Shown here one piece after another: positions 15,186-16,744 of a DNA stretch of 16,744 nt. The stretch lies in contig NZ_JOEH01000057.1 of assembly GCF_000719095.1 (NCBI RefSeq), positions 1-16,744 on the forward strand. Direction: 5' to 3'. The notes below the pieces were generated by a model. The model searched no databases and had not been told where the DNA came from. It saw nothing but the letters and a program-made list of their open reading frames with translations. The stretch's first letter is position 1, and every line of letters starts with the position of its first letter. This DNA comes from Streptacidiphilus jeojiense. GTDB taxonomy: Bacteria > Actinomycetota > Actinomycetes > Streptomycetales > Streptomycetaceae. The translations under genes and the position numbers were made by a program.

Positions 15186-16040
15186 ATGGAGAAGCAGCGC
15201 CCGTCGGTGACTGACCCTCACCGGCGACACACCGCCGAGGACACCACAGCGGACTCCGGTCCGCCACCCCTCAGCCGATCGACCGTTCGCCGAGCCCAAA
15301 CCCCCCGGGCCACGCGGACCGGCGATCACCACAGCCACCCCGGGGCTCTCCCCCCTGCTCCGGGGTGGCTTCTCCATGCCCTGACATCGGCGGTGGCATC
15401 GGTGTGGTTCCCGATCTCCCTGCTCCTCGTCCTGGCCGTCACCACCGAACAGGTTGTCACCAAGGGGCCGCTGCTGAGCCTCGACACCTGGATCCGTGAC
15501 CATGTGCTGAGGCTGGTCTCCGAGAACCCCTACCCGATCCTGGACCGGCTGGCGGAACACTGGTCCGACATGGGGGACACCAGGGCAGCAGCCCCAGCGC
15601 TGATCGTGGCCACCCTGGCAGCAGCGACCCGGACCCGGTCGTGGAAACCGGTGCTGATCTCGGTACTGGCGGGGACGGCCCTCTTCTCCACCGTCATCCC
15701 CGGCAAAATCATCATCGGCCGCCCCGGCCCGGAAGGCGCACCGGTCCTCCCCGGCCAGTGGGGCTGGTTCCCCTCGGGCCACACCAGCACCGCGGGGATC
15801 TGCTACGGCACCGCAGCCTGGCTGATCGGCATCTGCTTCCTCGCCGCCCGACCTCACCTGCGCAGAACCCTCTACGCAGCGACGGTCGCCTTCTGCGTCG
15901 GCGTGGGCGTGTCCCTGATCTGGCGCGACTACCACTGGTTCCTGGACGTCGTCGCCGGCTGGTGCCTCACCAGCCTCACCCTCTGGTCCCTCGCCCGCTG
16001 GGCACCCCGCCCGACAGGTCGGCGCGGAGGGACCGGGTAG
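15186..16040 (+). CDS. PAP2-superfamily membrane phosphatase
   Basis: This 284-residue protein has a polar Pro/Arg/His-rich N-terminus of about 60 residues, then roughly six hydrophobic segments (near 62-87, 133-147, 153-171, 203-220, 228-246, 256-270). Type 2 phosphatidic acid phosphatases remove phosphate from lipid phosphates, including phosphatidate and undecaprenyl or other polyprenyl diphosphates, outside the membrane. Motif C1 is the GKIIIGRPGP region (173-182), C2 is PSGHTST (196-202, proton-donor His199) and C3 is SLIWRDYHWFLD (243-254, nucleophile His250, Asp254). The canonical Arg positions in C1 (181, here Gly) and C3 (244, here Leu) are changed, though Arg179 and Arg247 are nearby. 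The ATG at 15186 is the most upstream start and lacks a ribosome site; GTG at codon 8 is an alternative. The gene lies 146 bp after gabT; a link to gabT is not implied. Confidence 0.88.
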   Translation: MEKQRPSVTDPHRRHTAEDTTADSGPPPLSRSTVRRAQTPRATRTGDHHSHPGALPPAPGWLLHALTSAVASVWFPISLLLVLAVTTEQVVTKGPLLSLDTWIRDHVLRLVSENPYPILDRLAEHWSDMGDTRAAAPALIVATLAAATRTRSWKPVLISVLAGTALFSTVIPGKIIIGRPGPEGAPVLPGQWGWFPSGHTSTAGICYGTAAWLIGICFLAARPHLRRTLYAATVAFCVGVGVSLIWRDYHWFLDVVAGWCLTSLTLWSLARWAPRPTGRRGGTG

Positions 16041-16049
16041 GTCGGGGAA

Positions 16050-16092
16050 GCTCGGGGCGGCTGGTGGTGCGGAATCCGCCTTGCTGCCGAGC
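16050..16092 (+). terminator. Possible terminator after the PAP2 gene
   Basis: GCTCGG (16050-16055) pairs with CCGAGC (16087-16092), enclosing a small inner GCGG/CCGC stem (16069-16079). It starts 9 nt past the PAP2 stop. The structure is branched and has no U-run, so the call is weak. From here to about 16186 nothing else is recognisable. Confidence 0.3.
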
Positions 16093-16186
16093 CCCCGTCT
16101 TGTGGCCGGGTTACCGGTGCGTGTTCGCTCCCGGTGATCCGCCATCACTTCCATGGGGCGCGTTGGTGTGTTGGTGGCTGGGGTGG

Positions 16187-16521
16187 CTCGCTCCGCTCGC
16201 GGCCAACTACGAGGAGCCGGGGGCGGGTAGGGGTTCGTTGCCGGGCAGCGGGTGGGTGCGGGGTGGGGCGTGCAGAAACGGTTCTGCGGCCGGGTCTTGG
16301 ACTGAACCGGGGTCACTTTCGGGACAAGGTGTCACTTGATCATGCCGCAATGCCCTAATTGACCCGGTCTTGGCGTACCAAAAGTGACCCGACGTACGAG
16401 AATCGACCCCGGTTCACGCGAGGCCCGGCGGCAGAACCGTTTCTGCACACCCGCACCCGGCAACGGCGCCCGGCACCGGCCCCGCTCCCCCGCTGTAGTT
16501 GGCCCGCGAGGCGGAGCCGAG
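16187..16521. repeat. Large imperfect palindrome between the PAP2 gene and the rRNA operon
   Basis: Matching inverted blocks occur around one centre near 16355: 16187-16210 with 16495-16521 (CTCGCTCCGCTCGCGG-CCAACTAC type), 16236-16245 with 16456-16465 (CGTTGCCGGG), 16270-16287 with 16431-16448 (18-bp exact, GTGCAGAAACGGTTCTGC) and 16303-16314 with 16405-16416 (12-bp exact). Spacers between blocks differ in length and sequence, so the arms have drifted or carry indels. The 18-bp block is itself nearly palindromic (GCAGAA/TTCTGC). Weak similarity (GTTGGTG, GGGTGGCT) extends outward to about 16162 and 16601. No credible coding frame lies within it. Confidence 0.85.
16303..16416. mobile_element. 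Transposon-end-like element without transposase (IS21-like multiple terminal repeats)
   Basis: This 114-bp core is bounded by perfect 12-bp inverted repeats, TGAACCGGGGTC and GACCCCGGTTCA, with 5'-TG and CA-3' termini. Inside are GTCA-type subrepeats: two forward (GTCAC at 16312 and 16331) and three reverse (GAC at 16361, 16386 and 16405). Spacings are 19 bp on the left and 19 and 25 bp on the right. Paired ends with several evenly spaced short repeats resemble the multiple terminal repeats of IS21-family elements. No reading frame fits between the ends, so it would be a non-autonomous or internally deleted copy. No target-site duplication was recognised, and symmetry continues outside the termini, which is unusual for a simple insertion. 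The IS21 assignment is an analogy. Confidence 0.5.
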
Positions 16522-16649
16522 CAACAGCAACAAGCCACGAGCGTGCCATTCGGCATCGGTGGCGCCATGTAAGCCACCCACAGCAGCCGCCCCACCAACG
16601 ACGGCCGGCCTCCCCAGCCCACTTCCGGCGCTGGTGCGGGAATGCAGAA

Positions 16650-16678
16650 AAGCCCCCTGACCGGTGGTCAGGGGGCTT
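16650..16678 (-). terminator. rRNA operon terminator
   Basis: A perfect 13-bp stem, AAGCCCCCTGACC (16650-16662) and GGTCAGGGGGCTT (16666-16678), with a 3-nt loop. On the minus strand it lies about 13 nt past the 3' end of 5S rRNA and is followed by UUU. Its strength and position mark it as the intrinsic terminator of the rRNA operon. Confidence 0.9.
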
Positions 16679-16690
16679 CCTGTTAATGGT

Positions 16691-16744
16691 TGTTCGGCGG
16701 CGTCCTACTCTCCCACAGGGTCCCCCCTGCAGTACCATCGGCGC
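16691..16744 (-). rRNA. rrf: 5S ribosomal RNA, 3' part (runs off the right edge)
   Basis: The reverse complement starts GCGCCGATGGTACTGCAGGG and ends GAGTAGGACGCCGCCGAACA, the 3' half of an actinobacterial 5S rRNA, including helix IV/V and the strand that closes helix I. About 54 of roughly 120 nt are visible. The exact 3' end is set to the expected mature end and may be off by one or two bases. It implies a 16S-23S-5S operon on the minus strand to the right, converging on gabT and the PAP2 gene. Confidence 0.95.

Noticed and set aside
13648..16316. Minus-strand frames opposite gabT and the PAP2 gene
   Set aside because: They mirror the third-position GC of the plus-strand genes and show no recognisable protein features.
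16332..16738. Small protein frames inside the palindrome before the rRNA operon
   Set aside because: They cross inverted-repeat arms and the rRNA terminator, and have no ribosome site or family similarity.

Overview
The window is high-GC actinobacterial DNA, most likely from the Streptomycetaceae (Streptomyces, Kitasatospora or a relative). This rests on the strong third-position GC bias, the ispG-rseP-dxr order, the protein families present, and the 3' end of a streptomycete-type 5S rRNA at the right edge. It reads as mostly chromosomal core with three non-coding stretches that carry unexpected structure.

Layout. Positions 1-13423 hold eight genes, all on the minus strand (transcribed right to left): an uncharacterised membrane P-loop ATPase (13423-11288), a PucR-family regulator (11154-9592), an aldehyde dehydrogenase (9402-7948), a large acyl-CoA dehydrogenase (7672-5711), a membrane-anchored S53 (sedolisin) protease (5521-3074), dxr (2969-1725), rseP (1728-421) and the 5' part of ispG (252 to the left edge). 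dxr and rseP overlap by ATGA, so they are probably translationally coupled. dxr and ispG are two enzymes of the MEP isoprenoid pathway and flank the site-2 protease. Two plus-strand genes follow: gabT (13669-15039) and a PAP2-type phosphatase (15186-16040). At the right edge a minus-strand rRNA operon ends in the window with the 3' part of 5S rRNA (16691-16744) and a perfect 13-bp terminator hairpin.

How the genes fit together. gabT, the aldehyde dehydrogenase and the PucR regulator look like a dispersed module for catabolism of GABA, polyamines or a similar amine: the aminotransferase makes a semialdehyde, the dehydrogenase oxidises an aldehyde, and the regulator sits between them. Substrates are inferred, not proven. 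The acyl-CoA dehydrogenase and the S53 protease look like single-gene units.

Non-coding structure. (1) Between the aldehyde dehydrogenase and the acyl-CoA dehydrogenase lie two 83-bp tandem units copied from the dehydrogenase 3' end. Each carries a Shine-Dalgarno-like GAGGG, an 8-codon mini-ORF (MVLTGLAL) and a hairpin; the differences between units are synonymous or keep pairing. (2) A weaker, similar 3'-end duplication follows the S53 stop codon, and a 10-bp one follows the ATPase stop codon. (3) Between the PAP2 gene and the rRNA operon lies a roughly 335-bp imperfect palindrome. Its centre is a 114-bp transposon-end-like element with 12-bp TG...CA terminal inverted repeats and five GTCA-type subrepeats spaced 19, 19 and 25 bp. 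No CRISPR array, tRNA, prophage or intact transposase was seen.
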